Below, in pieces: positions 34,729 through 43,415 of a stretch of 64,000 nucleotides of DNA. The notes below the pieces were generated by a model that searched no databases, was not told where the DNA came from, and saw only the letters and a list, made by a program, of their open reading frames with translations. This stretch comes from Pseudomonas sp. NBRC 111124 (lineage in GTDB: Bacteria > Pseudomonadota > Gammaproteobacteria > Pseudomonadales > Pseudomonadaceae): assembly GCF_001320245.1 (NCBI RefSeq), contig NZ_BCBA01000018.1, positions 1-64,000 on the forward strand, written 5' to 3'. Every line of letters starts with the position of its first letter. Positions within the stretch are counted from its first letter, which is position 1. A program made the position numbers and the translations under genes.

Positions 34729-37119
34729 TTAGAATTCGAAGGTGCTGGACAGGCTCACCTGCCGCGCATCGCCAATAGCGACAAAATACTGGTTCACCGC
34801 CGAGCTGTAGTAGACCTTGTCGAACAGGTTCTTCACGTTCAGTTGCAAGCGCACATTATGCTCCTCGAGCTTGGTCTCGTAGGTGGCAAACGCATCAGCC
34901 ACGGTATAGCTCGGCAGGTCGAAGGTATTGGTCGAATTCCCCGGCCGCTCGCCCACATAGCGCGCCCCGGCGCCGAAACGCAGGCGATCGCCGCCGAACA
35001 GGCTGCCGAAGTCATACACCGCCGACAGTGAACCGCTATGCCGGGCCACGTTCTGCAAGCGATTACCTTGCAGATCGGGATCCTTGGTCACCTTGGCATC
35101 GGTATAGGCGTAACTGCCAATCAGGCTCCAGCGCTCGCTGAGCTGCCCGGTCAGGTCGAGTTCGACGCCGCGCGAGCTCACTTCCCCTGCGTTGCTGTAA
35201 ACCGTCTCGCCGGTGCCACTGTCGAAGTTGGCGACCAGCACATTGCGCTTGGTGATGTCGAACAGCGCCAGGGTACCGGTGAGGCTGCCCGGCATGTCCA
35301 GTTTGGCGCCCAGTTCCCAGGACTTGCCCTCCTCCGGTGCTACCGACGCGTCCAGCACCACGCCCCCCGTCAACGGGGCGATGCTGGAGTTGGGCTTGAA
35401 CGATTCGCTGTAACTGCCATAGAACGACAGTTGGTCATCGACCTTGTAGACGATGCCGGCATGCGGCACCCAGGCCTGACCGCTGGCGTCAGTGTTGGCC
35501 TTGAATGGCCGGCCGCGGCCGGCATACTGGTCGTACTGCTGGTAACGCGCGCCCGCCACCAGGATCCAGTGCTCGTCCAGGTGTAGCGCATCCTGCAAGA
35601 ACAAGGCATCGGTACGCAGCTTGTCGGTCTGGTCACTGTCACTGGCGCGCACCGTGGTGCCCTCCACTTCCTGGCCATAGACCGGGCTCACGTAGCTGAA
35701 GGTGGATTGAGCGGTCTGGCGAATCAGGTCGCCGCGAAAGATCTTGCGGTCTTCGTGGTCGATACCGAACAGCAGGTCGTTCTGCAGGCCGGCCAGCTCG
35801 ACATTGCCATTGAGGCTCAAGGTGGCGAACTGGTCGCGGCTCATGGCGTTATGGGTACCGTCGATGCTTCGCGTCAGCGTGCCCTTGGCTTCGTTCACGC
35901 CGGTAACGCGAACCTGGCTGGCATCGTAGGTCTCGCGGTTGAAGCTGTAGCCGAAGTGCAGCTTCCAGTCGTCAGCCAGCTGGTGGTCGACTTCCAGGCG
36001 GTAAAGGTCGGAGCGTCCTTCCATGTCGTTGAACGGCTCGTCCAACCGGCGGGTAGCGGGAATGTCCAGTGGGTGGCCGTTGCTGCCGAACGCCGTGCCG
36101 CGGTCGAACGGGGAGAGAAATTCCCGGTGCTCATAGGCCAGCACCACCTGGGTATCTTCGCCGAGCCAGGCCAGCGACGGCGCCAGCAGTGACTCGCGGT
36201 GCACACCGAAGTTGCGCCAGTAGTCCTCGTCCTCGTGATCGACGATCAGGCGGTAGGCGAAATTGCTGTCACCCAGCGCGCCGGTACTGTCGAAACCACC
36301 GCCGCTGCCATTCTTGCCACTGCCATAGGTGGAGCCGCGCACGGTCAGGGCGTTGTATTGCTGCAGCTGCGGACGCTTGCTGACCACGTTGATCACGCCG
36401 CCCGGGTCCTGAATGCCATACAGCAACGAGGCCGGGCCCTTGAGCACCTCGACCCGCTCGGTGCTGGCATTGAGGCTGCGGCCCTGCACCAGCGGCATGC
36501 CATCGCGCATGATCGAGCCGTCGCGGTTGTCACCGAAGCCGCGCTTCATCACGGTGTCTGAAGTGCCACCGAAGTTGTTGCCCTGGGTGATGCCGCTGAC
36601 GTTGGCCAGGGCATCGTCGAGGTTGCGCGGTGCCTGGTCGCGGATGACCTGGGCCGGCACCACGTTGATCGCTTGGGGGATTTCCTGGGACGGGCCCTGG
36701 CCGCGCATGATCGAAGCACTGGCCGGCGGTTGATAGCTGTAGCTGTCCATCTGGGAGGTCACCGTGGTGGCCTGCAGGTTGAGGGCGCCAGAGGTGTCCA
36801 CAGGTTCGAGCGTCAGGGTGCGGGCGTCGAGGCGGCGCCAGGTCAGCCCGCTGTTGCCCAGCAACTGCTGCAGGGCCTGCTCGGCGCTGAACGAGCCATT
36901 CAGGGCCGGGGCCTGCACACCTAGCAGTTCGAGGGTGTAGACGACACTCTGGCCAGTGGCACGGCTGAAGGCGCTCAAGGCTTGCGCGAGCGTCTGGCTG
37001 GGCTGGGCGAAGCTGTGCAGCTGCAGTTGCTCGGCAGCCATGAGGCCAGGGGCAGCGGTGATGGCCGAGCACGCTGAAAGACCGAGCCAGAGGGGAACGC
37101 AACGCGAGGTGAACTTCAT
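34729..37119 (-). CDS. TonB-dependent siderophore receptor with N-terminal signalling (STN) domain
   Basis: 796 aa. Signal peptide, then an STN/secretin-like signalling domain (about residues 33-108; LALSAFSRATGQSV-like segment), a plug domain (IPQAINVVPAQVIRDQAP; RGFGDNRDGSIMRDG), a 22-strand barrel and a C-terminal aromatic (SLSSTFEF). The STN domain implies surface signalling to the FecR-type protein encoded upstream. The ligand is probably a hydroxamate or mixed siderophore by similarity of the plug, but it cannot be named. It lies about 100 bp after the fecR-like gene. Confidence 0.92.
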   Translation of the reverse strand: MKFTSRCVPLWLGLSACSAITAAPGLMAAEQLQLHSFAQPSQTLAQALSAFSRATGQSVVYTLELLGVQAPALNGSFSAEQALQQLLGNSGLTWRRLDARTLTLEPVDTSGALNLQATTVTSQMDSYSYQPPASASIMRGQGPSQEIPQAINVVPAQVIRDQAPRNLDDALANVSGITQGNNFGGTSDTVMKRGFGDNRDGSIMRDGMPLVQGRSLNASTERVEVLKGPASLLYGIQDPGGVINVVSKRPQLQQYNALTVRGSTYGSGKNGSGGGFDSTGALGDSNFAYRLIVDHEDEDYWRNFGVHRESLLAPSLAWLGEDTQVVLAYEHREFLSPFDRGTAFGSNGHPLDIPATRRLDEPFNDMEGRSDLYRLEVDHQLADDWKLHFGYSFNRETYDASQVRVTGVNEAKGTLTRSIDGTHNAMSRDQFATLSLNGNVELAGLQNDLLFGIDHEDRKIFRGDLIRQTAQSTFSYVSPVYGQEVEGTTVRASDSDQTDKLRTDALFLQDALHLDEHWILVAGARYQQYDQYAGRGRPFKANTDASGQAWVPHAGIVYKVDDQLSFYGSYSESFKPNSSIAPLTGGVVLDASVAPEEGKSWELGAKLDMPGSLTGTLALFDITKRNVLVANFDSGTGETVYSNAGEVSSRGVELDLTGQLSERWSLIGSYAYTDAKVTKDPDLQGNRLQNVARHSGSLSAVYDFGSLFGGDRLRFGAGARYVGERPGNSTNTFDLPSYTVADAFATYETKLEEHNVRLQLNVKNLFDKVYYSSAVNQYFVAIGDARQVSLSSTFEF

Positions 37120-37219
37120 GAACGCTGACCTGTGAGAGGGTTATTACTGCGAATGAATCGCACTTCCACTCATTACACGGATGCCGCCTCCTGTTACCTC
37201 ATCGGCTTTTCCATTTTTT

Positions 37220-38200
37220 TCAGCGGATCACGGTCAAGCGCCCCAACAGCGTTTGCCGCGAAAAGCCCAGCACCTTGCCCAGCGAGTCCAGTGCTGCCAA
37301 AGGCTCATCCGCCGGGAAGCTGCCACTGACCTTGCGCTGAGCCAAATCGCCGTCGAGCATGACGATGCGGCCCGGGTAGTAGCGGCCCAGGTCTGCAACC
37401 ACCTGCGCCAGCGGCACCTGGTAGTAGTTGAGCCAGCCTTGGCGCCAGGCCAGGCGGCTGTCGCTGTCCACACTCGACAGCTCGCCTGCTTGACCGTCGG
37501 CATAGACCAACTGCTGGTTGGCCGTCAGTAGCTGGCCTTCCTGCCCCGCCACCGGGATGACCGCCACGCGCCCGCTGCGCACGGTCACCTGCGCGCCCTG
37601 CCCTTGATCACGCACTTCGAACTGCGTGCCCAGCACTCGTACTTCGCCGCCAGCGGCTTGCACCACGAACGGCTGCCCCGTGTGGGTGACCTGGAAAAAC
37701 GCTGCGCCATGCAACAGGCGTACGCGGCGTTCGCCTTGCTGGAAGTCGACGGCGATGGCGCTGCCAGCGTCCAGCGTCACCTGGGTCTGGTCCGCCAGGG
37801 TCACCTGGCGAATCGCATCACTGCTGCTGAAATCAGCCTGCAGGTTCAGCAACCAGTCACTCGGCCGCCAACCACCCGCCACACTGGCCGCCAGCACCAG
37901 GCACGCCGCGGCCACCGCCAGACCGGCGCGCCGCCAATGCCCTTGGGTAGGCGCCTTGCCCATGGCCACCAGGTAGCGCTGCAGGTCCGCGTTTTCTTCC
38001 TCGGCCAGACCCGCTGCCGGTGCTTCGCTGAGCTGCCACAGCAACTGGGCCTCGGCGTAGGCTTCGCGATGTCGGGGGTCGGCCAGCAACCAGCGCTTGA
38101 ACGCCGCGCTGCTGGCCACTGCCGGCTGTTCATTGATGCGGATCAGCCACTGCAAGGCAGCCTCGGACTGGGCAGCGGTGATCAGGTCTGGATGGCTCAT
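37220..38200 (-). CDS. FecR-type anti-sigma/signal-transfer protein
   Basis: 326 aa from ATG 38200. The N-terminal cytosolic anti-sigma region (QSEAALQWLIRINEQPAVAS, FKRWLLADPRHREAYAEAQ) is followed by one transmembrane segment (about residues 94-112), a periplasmic FecR domain, and a C-terminal STN-like domain. Role: relays receptor occupancy to the sigma factor. It overlaps the sigma gene by 4 bp (38197-38200). Confidence 0.92.
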   Translation of the reverse strand: MSHPDLITAAQSEAALQWLIRINEQPAVASSAAFKRWLLADPRHREAYAEAQLLWQLSEAPAAGLAEEENADLQRYLVAMGKAPTQGHWRRAGLAVAAACLVLAASVAGGWRPSDWLLNLQADFSSSDAIRQVTLADQTQVTLDAGSAIAVDFQQGERRVRLLHGAAFFQVTHTGQPFVVQAAGGEVRVLGTQFEVRDQGQGAQVTVRSGRVAVIPVAGQEGQLLTANQQLVYADGQAGELSSVDSDSRLAWRQGWLNYYQVPLAQVVADLGRYYPGRIVMLDGDLAQRKVSGSFPADEPLAALDSLGKVLGFSRQTLLGRLTVIR

Positions 38201-38748
38201 CGGCGGGCGCTCCCAGGCCTGCGAATAAAGGTCGCGGGCTCGGCAACACTGGCCTTGCACGCTTCCAGGGCGCGCATCATATGCTTTTCCACGCTGCTCT
38301 GGGAAAGCTGCATGGCGCTGGCGATCTCAGCGTATTTGCAGCCGTGGATCCGATTGAGCAGAAAGATCTGCCGGGTACGCTCAGGCAGGGCACGCAGGGC
38401 GGTTTCGATGCGCTGCAGGTCATGATCGATTTCCACGGCCTGTTCTGGCGCCTGGGCCAGGCCAGTTTCATCCACCGGCAGCGATGCTTCGGCGACGCGT
38501 TCGCGGCTGCCTTCACTGCGCAGGTGATCGATGGCCAGGTTACCGGCACAGCGCAGCAGGTAGGTGTCGAGCGCTTCTACCTTGACCTCGGGGCGACGCC
38601 AAAAGCGCAAGAACAGCTCTTGAACCAGGTCGGACGCGGTGGCCCGGCAGCCAACCCGACGACTGACCAACGCCTCCATGCGCCCACGCTGGGCCAGGAA
38701 CACCTCGACGAAGCGCGCGCGGGTGCTGTCGCTATCGGTTTCGCTCAA
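38197..38748 (-). CDS. FecI-type ECF sigma factor
   Basis: 183 aa. Region 2 is recognisable (ATASDLVQELFLRFWRR) and region 4 contains the HTH (LPERTRQIFLLNRIHG, YAEIASAMQLSQSSVEKH). Role: iron-starvation sigma that transcribes the cognate receptor gene when the siderophore is bound. It starts 4 bp after the DUF3325 stop, so it is inside the operon rather than at its head. Confidence 0.93.
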   Translation of the reverse strand: MSETDSDSTRARFVEVFLAQRGRMEALVSRRVGCRATASDLVQELFLRFWRRPEVKVEALDTYLLRCAGNLAIDHLRSEGSRERVAEASLPVDETGLAQAPEQAVEIDHDLQRIETALRALPERTRQIFLLNRIHGCKYAEIASAMQLSQSSVEKHMMRALEACKASVAEPATFIRRPGSARR

Positions 38749-38752
38749 GGCA

Positions 38753-39082
38753 TCACCCAGCTAACACGGCCAACAACGGGCCCAGCACGAGGCTGATTGC
38801 CGCCAGGCCCAGCAATGCTCGCGGCATATAGGGCAAGCCGAACACCCACAGGGTAACGCCGGCCATCAACAGCGCGACCCACTCCACCAGACCGTGAGCC
38901 CAGCCACGCCATTGAATGGAAAGGACCAGCGACAGTATCAGCAGTAGCCAGCCGCCAACGCGCAGTGCACGCAACTGAGCGGGGCCGGGCTTGCGCTTGA
39001 GCAAGTCGCTGAAGTGTTTTTCCATCGCCAGGCACAGTGCGGCGAAACCGGCAAAACCGATCAAGGCAATGCTCAGCATCAC
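38753..39082 (-). CDS. DUF3325 small membrane protein
   Basis: 109 aa with three or four hydrophobic segments (IALIGFAGFAALCLAMEKHF; VGGWLLLILSLVLSI). DUF3325 proteins are recurrently found with PepSY-domain iron-uptake membrane proteins; function unknown. It overlaps the upstream PepSY gene by 4 bp (39079-39082). Confidence 0.82.
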   Translation of the reverse strand: MMLSIALIGFAGFAALCLAMEKHFSDLLKRKPGPAQLRALRVGGWLLLILSLVLSIQWRGWAHGLVEWVALLMAGVTLWVFGLPYMPRALLGLAAISLVLGPLLAVLAG

Positions 39083-40650
39083 TGTACCTCGGCCATTTCA
39101 GGCGAAACCTTGGCCGCCTTCGGCGCACGTTTTGCGGCAGGCTTGACTGGGCGCAGCATCTTGCTCGCGGCCCAAGCCAGGAACAGACCACATGCCAGGG
39201 CGGTAAGGTCGAAACCGGCCATGGCCCAGTCGCCTGCAAGTACAGAGGCATTCAACCCTTGGCCGGTGCTCAGGGCGTTGAGCAGTGGCAGCAGCGCAAA
39301 GGCCAACGCGCCCAGCGCCAGCTGCTCGCCCCAGGCCTTGCGCCCGGGGCGCAGCACGGCGTGCAGCAACGATGCCGACCAGACCAGGAAGAACGTGTTC
39401 ACCTCCCAGTCGGCTCGCCCCTGGAGTGCCACGGGCAGCAACCGGTTGGCCCAGAAGAACCCGGCCACCGCCAGGATCAAGCCACTCATGCTGGCGATGT
39501 TGAGCACTTCGACCAGGCGCAGTTCGCCCGGCAGGCGCTCGCTCTTGGCATGCTTGAGCTGGCGCTTGCCCAGCCACATGACCAGGCCAGTGCCGATCAC
39601 CGCCGTGCCGGCAAGCCCGCAGGCGAAGTACAACCAGCGCAGCCAGGGCCCAGCGTAGTTGCCCATGTGCAGCCCGGCGAAACTGAATGAGGTCAACATC
39701 GTGGCGCTTTCCGGTGCGCCCTGTTTCAGCAGTTCGCCGGTGGCACCGTCGAAGGTCCAGTTGGCACTGCGCTTGTAGGGGACGTTGTCCGCCGACGACT
39801 GGGTGAAGGTGACACGGGCATTGCGATCACCTGCGTTCTGCACCTGGATGAAACCCATGCGAGCGCCTGGCACCTGCTCCTGGACTTTGGCATAGAGGTT
39901 CGCCAACGGCACCAGTGGCATAGCGACATTGGCCACCTTGGGCGCCTCGTCGCGGCCGAACAGATCATTGAAGTAATCACCGGTATTGCCATAGCTGGCC
40001 ATGATGCTGGCCGGCATGACCATGTACATGAACAGCACCAAGCTGCTGTAGCTGATCATCAGGTGGAACGGCAGCACCAGCACGCCAATGGCATTGTGGC
40101 CGTCCAGCCACGAGCGCTGGCCCTTGCCGGGGCGGAAGGTGAAGAACTCCTTGAAGATCTTCTTGTGGGTGATGATCCCGGTGACCAGCCCCAGCAGCAT
40201 GATGAAGGCGCACAACGTCGACAGCCAGCGGCCCCACGGGTAGGGCATCTGCAGTTCGAAATGGAAGCGGTAGAAGAACTCGCCGCCAAGGCTGTCACGC
40301 GCTTCGACAGGCTGCCCGCTCTGTGCGTCGAGATCCTTTCTGACAAAGCCCCGGCGCCCGCCTTGCGGGTCGCGCCAGCCGACGTTCAAGGAAGCCTCGC
40401 GCTCGCTGGGCAGGCGGATCATCCAGCTGCCCGAATGTGCGGCGTTGCTCTCCAGATAGCGCTGGGCCTGGCCCAGGCTGGCCATCGGGTCGAGTGCATG
40501 GCGGCGCACTTCCGGCTGCGCCCAGTGGCTCACTTCATCCTTGAAGTACGACAAGGTGCCGGTCAGGAAGATGGCGAACAGCAGCCAGCCGAAGATCAGG
40601 CCGGTCCAGGTGTGCAGCCAGGCCATGGCCTGGCGGAAGCCTTCCTTCAT
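39079..40650 (-). CDS. PepSY-associated transmembrane protein, iron-uptake reductase-like (PiuB family)
   Basis: 523 aa from ATG 40650, chosen because it begins the first hydrophobic helix region (WLHTWTGLIFGWLLFAIFLT). The upstream open frame lacks coding character and lies in the preceding gene. Four or five further transmembrane helices contain His residues (HLMISYSSLVLFMYMV; FAGLHMGNYAGPWLRWLYFA) and periplasmic PepSY-like domains lie between. Role: inner-membrane reduction or release of ferric siderophore is proposed for this family. The C-terminal tail is Lys/Ala-rich. Confidence 0.85.
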   Translation of the reverse strand: MKEGFRQAMAWLHTWTGLIFGWLLFAIFLTGTLSYFKDEVSHWAQPEVRRHALDPMASLGQAQRYLESNAAHSGSWMIRLPSEREASLNVGWRDPQGGRRGFVRKDLDAQSGQPVEARDSLGGEFFYRFHFELQMPYPWGRWLSTLCAFIMLLGLVTGIITHKKIFKEFFTFRPGKGQRSWLDGHNAIGVLVLPFHLMISYSSLVLFMYMVMPASIMASYGNTGDYFNDLFGRDEAPKVANVAMPLVPLANLYAKVQEQVPGARMGFIQVQNAGDRNARVTFTQSSADNVPYKRSANWTFDGATGELLKQGAPESATMLTSFSFAGLHMGNYAGPWLRWLYFACGLAGTAVIGTGLVMWLGKRQLKHAKSERLPGELRLVEVLNIASMSGLILAVAGFFWANRLLPVALQGRADWEVNTFFLVWSASLLHAVLRPGRKAWGEQLALGALAFALLPLLNALSTGQGLNASVLAGDWAMAGFDLTALACGLFLAWAASKMLRPVKPAAKRAPKAAKVSPEMAEVQ

Positions 40651-40952
40651 GGGCTTTTCATCCAGTAGGCGAACCCGCCGAGCAGCCCCAGCACCAGGCT
40701 CGGCAGCAATACGCCAAGCCAGGCACGCCAGGCGCTGCGGCAGGCGAAGCACCAGATGAAGGCAAGCAGGTAGACCACGAACGAGAGCATCAGGCCGGTT
40801 AGCGTGGCGTCGACCTGGGGCAACGGCAGCAGCAAGGCCAGGCAGACACTGGCCAGCGACGCCAGCAGATAGCCGCCCAGCAGTGCGGCCAGGCTGCGTG
40901 AGCCCACGGCAAGGCGATAGCTGAGACGGAGTCCGACGGCGGAGCGCTTCAT
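40647..40952 (-). CDS. DUF3649 small membrane protein, first gene of the iron operon
   Basis: 101 aa with three hydrophobic segments (SLAALLGGYLLASLASVCLA; LMLSFVVYLLAFIWCF; LGVLLPSLVLGLLGGFAYW). DUF3649 proteins are annotated as iron-uptake-linked membrane proteins. It overlaps the PepSY gene by 4 bp. A Fur-like site lies about 30-50 bp upstream of the start. Confidence 0.82.
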   Translation of the reverse strand: MKRSAVGLRLSYRLAVGSRSLAALLGGYLLASLASVCLALLLPLPQVDATLTGLMLSFVVYLLAFIWCFACRSAWRAWLGVLLPSLVLGLLGGFAYWMKSP

Positions 40953-40982
40953 GGCGAGGGTCCGGGGAATGGGGGTTCAATA

Positions 40983-41003
40983 GTAATGAGTTTAATTCTC
41001 ATA
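40983..41003 (-). promoter_or_regulatory. Fur-box-like sequence upstream of the iron operon
   Basis: Read on the minus strand: CTTATGAGAATTAAACTCAT, with TGAGAAT/TAAACTCA dyad symmetry. This resembles the Fur 19-mer (GATAATGATAATCATTATC) in AT-content and spacing but with mismatches. Its placement 30-50 bp before the first gene of an iron-uptake operon supports the call. Confidence 0.6.
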
Positions 41004-41226
41004 AGCAAAGACTGGTGAGGCCTTGGTATCTGCCCCATCCTGGATAACTAACCGGAGCCGCTTTACGGCCCCCTCTGCTGAATTTGCAACAGAAAATTTA
41101 TTTTCAAAAAGGGGTTGAATTCGCTTCGCCGTTGCCTGACCTTAGAGTCAAGAGGCGCAGAATTACCAAGGCCCTCAATGGCCTAGGCACGCCTCCATGC
41201 GAGCAAGCTGAATAAGGATTGGAATC

Positions 41227-41574
41227 ATGCAAATCCAGGTCAACAGCAGCAACCATATCGAAGGCAACATCCGTCTCAACGAGTGGGTCCGCAGTACGCT
41301 GGAAGCCACGCTCGAACGCTTTGATGACGACCTCACCCGCATCGAGGTGCATCTGCGCGACGAGAACGGCGCCAAGCCCGGCCCGCATGACAAACGCTGC
41401 CAGTTGGAGGCTCGCCCGAAAGGCCATCAGCCGATTTCCGTGACCCACACTGCCACTTCACTGGACCAGGCGGTCGACGGTGCCGCCAGCAAGCTGAGCA
41501 ATGCACTGGAACACTTCTACGGCAAGCTGCGCAGCAAACGCGGCGTACTGGAACTGAGCGACCCCGACGCCTGA
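41227..41574 (+). CDS. HPF/RaiA-family ribosome-associated protein
   Basis: 115 aa: MQIQVNSSNHIEG at the start and an RIEVHLRDENG strand typical of the beta-alpha-beta-beta-beta-alpha HPF fold, with acidic C-terminus. Unlike the canonical short HPF, positions are shifted and the loop AKPGPHDKRCQLEARPKG is distinctive, so it may be a paralogue used in stress or stationary phase. AAGGATTGGAATC precedes the start. A terminator follows 17 bp after the stop. Confidence 0.85.
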   Translation: MQIQVNSSNHIEGNIRLNEWVRSTLEATLERFDDDLTRIEVHLRDENGAKPGPHDKRCQLEARPKGHQPISVTHTATSLDQAVDGAASKLSNALEHFYGKLRSKRGVLELSDPDA

Positions 41575-41591
41575 TCGGCATCCTGAACAGC

Positions 41592-41619
41592 AACGCCCGG
41601 CCTGAGCCGGGCGTTTTCA
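41592..41619 (+). terminator. Intrinsic terminator after the HPF-like gene
   Basis: Stem AACGCCCGGC (41592-41601) / GCCGGGCGTT (41606-41615), loop CTGA, followed by TTCATTT. Confidence 0.88.
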
Positions 41620-41698
41620 TTTGCACCGATCAATGGGCCTGAACCAACCTGCGGCTTACCCGGTCAACTTCTGCAGTCATCCATTGCAGGCCCCGACC

Positions 41699-41995
41699 AT
41701 GAACAATCCTTTCGACCAGATCAGTGCCGCCTTCGCCCCCGAATACCGGGTCAACCTGAGTATCGAACGGCTGGACGGCAGCATCATGCTGACCCTCTCC
41801 GACGACGCCGGGGCGGTCGCCAAGCGCTTGATCACCCAAGCCCAGCGCAACGACCCAGTGCGCCTGCAGCGGGTCATCGACAGCATCCGCCTGGGCCTGG
41901 CCATCGAGCTGGGGCAGAACCCGTTGCAGGTCCTCGCTGCCCTCACCCGCGACAGCCGCCACGAGCCACGTCACTTGGCTGGCCTCGCCAACTGA
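41699..41995 (+). CDS. DUF3509-type small protein
   Basis: 98 aa from ATG 41699, MNNPFDQISAAFAPEYRVNL; the open frame extends upstream through the terminator, so the later start is taken. A short cytosolic protein with an N-terminal beta-rich part and a C-terminal helix. DUF3509 members are common in Pseudomonas; function unknown. It converges with psiE, the stops being 3 bp apart with no separate terminator seen. Confidence 0.75.
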   Translation: MNNPFDQISAAFAPEYRVNLSIERLDGSIMLTLSDDAGAVAKRLITQAQRNDPVRLQRVIDSIRLGLAIELGQNPLQVLAALTRDSRHEPRHLAGLAN

Positions 41996-41998
41996 AGG

Positions 41999-42511
41999 CT
42001 ACTTGCCTTCTTCCACTTCCTTGCCGCTGGCGTCCAGCACCTTGGTCGACGGGTAGCGGTACGAGGCGTAGCGCACCACCAGGATCGAAAACGCCAGCAG
42101 CAGGATGCCGCCACACACATACAGCAGCCCGGCGTCCGGCGCCTTGTGGTGCGACACATCGCCGATCAGCAGGCGCGTCAGCGCGGTGATTGCCACATAC
42201 AACAGGAAGCGGATCGGCATATGGTTGGTCTTGAAGTAGATGCCGACCATCGCCCCAAGCTCCAGGTAGATAAACAGCAGCAGGATGTCGTCGACGCTCA
42301 CCCCGCCCTTGCCGAGCATGTCCAGGAAGGTCACCACCGCCGCATAGGCGGTGATTGCACCAATGCCGAACAGAGCCAGGTAGTGGAACGCTTCCACACA
42401 CAGGTTGCCCAGCGAGTCGGCCGAGCCGTGCAGGCCCTTGCGCAGTTTTTCTGCCCATTTGATGTCCACGATGTGCAATTCCCCGATACGACATGAAGGA
42501 TGATGCGTCAC
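41999..42511 (-). CDS. psiE: PsiE-like phosphate-starvation-inducible membrane protein
   Basis: 170 aa from GTG 42511; a later GTG at 42469 with GGGGA upstream is equally plausible and would give about 156 aa. Four transmembrane segments (LALFGIGAITAYAAVVTFL; LLLFIYLELGAMVGIYF; IRFLLYVAITALTRLLI; YVCGGILLLAFSILVVRY) match PsiE. A PhoB site was not evident. Confidence 0.87.
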   Translation of the reverse strand: MTHHPSCRIGELHIVDIKWAEKLRKGLHGSADSLGNLCVEAFHYLALFGIGAITAYAAVVTFLDMLGKGGVSVDDILLLFIYLELGAMVGIYFKTNHMPIRFLLYVAITALTRLLIGDVSHHKAPDAGLLYVCGGILLLAFSILVVRYASYRYPSTKVLDASGKEVEEGK

Positions 42512-42647
42512 CCCTGTGACGCTTGTGCCATGCAGTTAAAGGGCCAGGCCCCTGCCTTGGAAGGCGACCGATTGCCGCAAGGCACGGGCGGCATGCGATT
42601 TCCGCAGAGCTACAATTTCCGGTTGCGAAATGCCCTCATTGCCATTA

Positions 42648-42663
42648 CTGTATATCGATACAG
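42648..42663. promoter_or_regulatory. LexA (SOS) box upstream of yebG
   Basis: CTGTATATCGATACAG fits the CTG-N10-CAG consensus with near-complete dyad symmetry. It lies 107 bp before the yebG start, and yebG is an SOS gene in E. coli. Confidence 0.85.
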
Positions 42664-42769
42664 TATTGGGTGAGGGCAATCTGCCTGACTGCCTGGATAG
42701 CAACTGAACCGCAAAAAGCAGAAGAAGGCGCACGGCCGCCCCCTGCTACCACTGACCGAGAGGCCTCGT

Positions 42770-43036
42770 ATGGCTGTTGAGATTCTTTACCGCAGCACGC
42801 GCGATTTGGAGACCACGTTCTTGGACCGCAAACTCGCAGACGCCCATGACCAGATGCTGGAACTGGCCGAGGTGCTTACTCAGGTGCTGGTGAAACATGT
42901 ACCTGGGCTGGATGAAAACATGGCCGAAGAGGCAAGCATTTTCATGGCCAAGAACCGAGCCGTATTTGCGGCGGCGTTCAAGAACAATGCAGCGGCTTTG
43001 GCGGACCTGGATGCGACGGAAAAAAGCGGCGAGTAA
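42770..43036 (+). CDS. yebG: YebG-family SOS-associated protein
   Basis: 88 aa: starts MAVEILYRSTRD and has the KLADAHDQMLELAEVL block, aligning with E. coli YebG (MAVEVKY..., KEADAYDKMLDTADLL). Function unknown; a DNA-damage-inducible protein in enterobacteria. The consensus LexA box upstream supports SOS control here. The C-terminal acidic tail of the E. coli protein is shorter in this one. Confidence 0.87.
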   Translation: MAVEILYRSTRDLETTFLDRKLADAHDQMLELAEVLTQVLVKHVPGLDENMAEEASIFMAKNRAVFAAAFKNNAAALADLDATEKSGE

Positions 43037-43157
43037 GCGGCACTTGAAGTCATGCGGTTCGGGGGCGAAGGGCTAGGCATCATTCACCTTCGCTCGCCCA
43101 TCGGCACTTATGTCTGCAACAAACGTTGGTCCGCTCAAGTCTGTAAAGAGCCCTTGC

Positions 43158-43415
43158 TTACCCTTGCGCTGGGATCAGCGCCTGCAAGAGCACTACCTTC
43201 CTTTGCAGTTGCTCGATCTGTGCCTGCTCTGCGCGCAGCGCCGAACGCAATTCGCGGTTCTCTGCCTCCCAGATCTGCGCCCAACGCGCGTTCTTCTGGC
43301 AGGCAAGGCCCATCTTCCATAGCTCGTGCAGCCTCAAACTCTGGTACAGCAGGACCAGCAGAATGATGCCCATCACCACAACTGCGCCTGTCGCAATCAA
43401 TTCCCACATACTCAT
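43158..43415 (-). CDS. Small single-pass membrane protein with coiled coil
   Basis: 85 aa starting MSMWELIATGAVVVMGIILL: one N-terminal transmembrane helix (about residues 5-25), then a charged heptad-like region (WEAENRELRSALRAEQAQIE, QLQRKVVLLQALI) that should form a coiled coil. AAGGAAAAGGAA precedes the start. Topology resembles small division-type or signalling membrane proteins (FtsL/FtsB-like layout), but I see no sequence match to a named family. It is divergent from the WYL regulator gene across a 341-bp AT-richer spacer. Confidence 0.72.
   Translation of the reverse strand: MSMWELIATGAVVVMGIILLVLLYQSLRLHELWKMGLACQKNARWAQIWEAENRELRSALRAEQAQIEQLQRKVVLLQALIPAQG

Noticed and set aside
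37120..37219. FecI-type promoter before the TonB receptor
   Set aside because: A GGAAAA block is present on the minus strand but no matching downstream element at proper spacing was found, so it is not listed as a feature.
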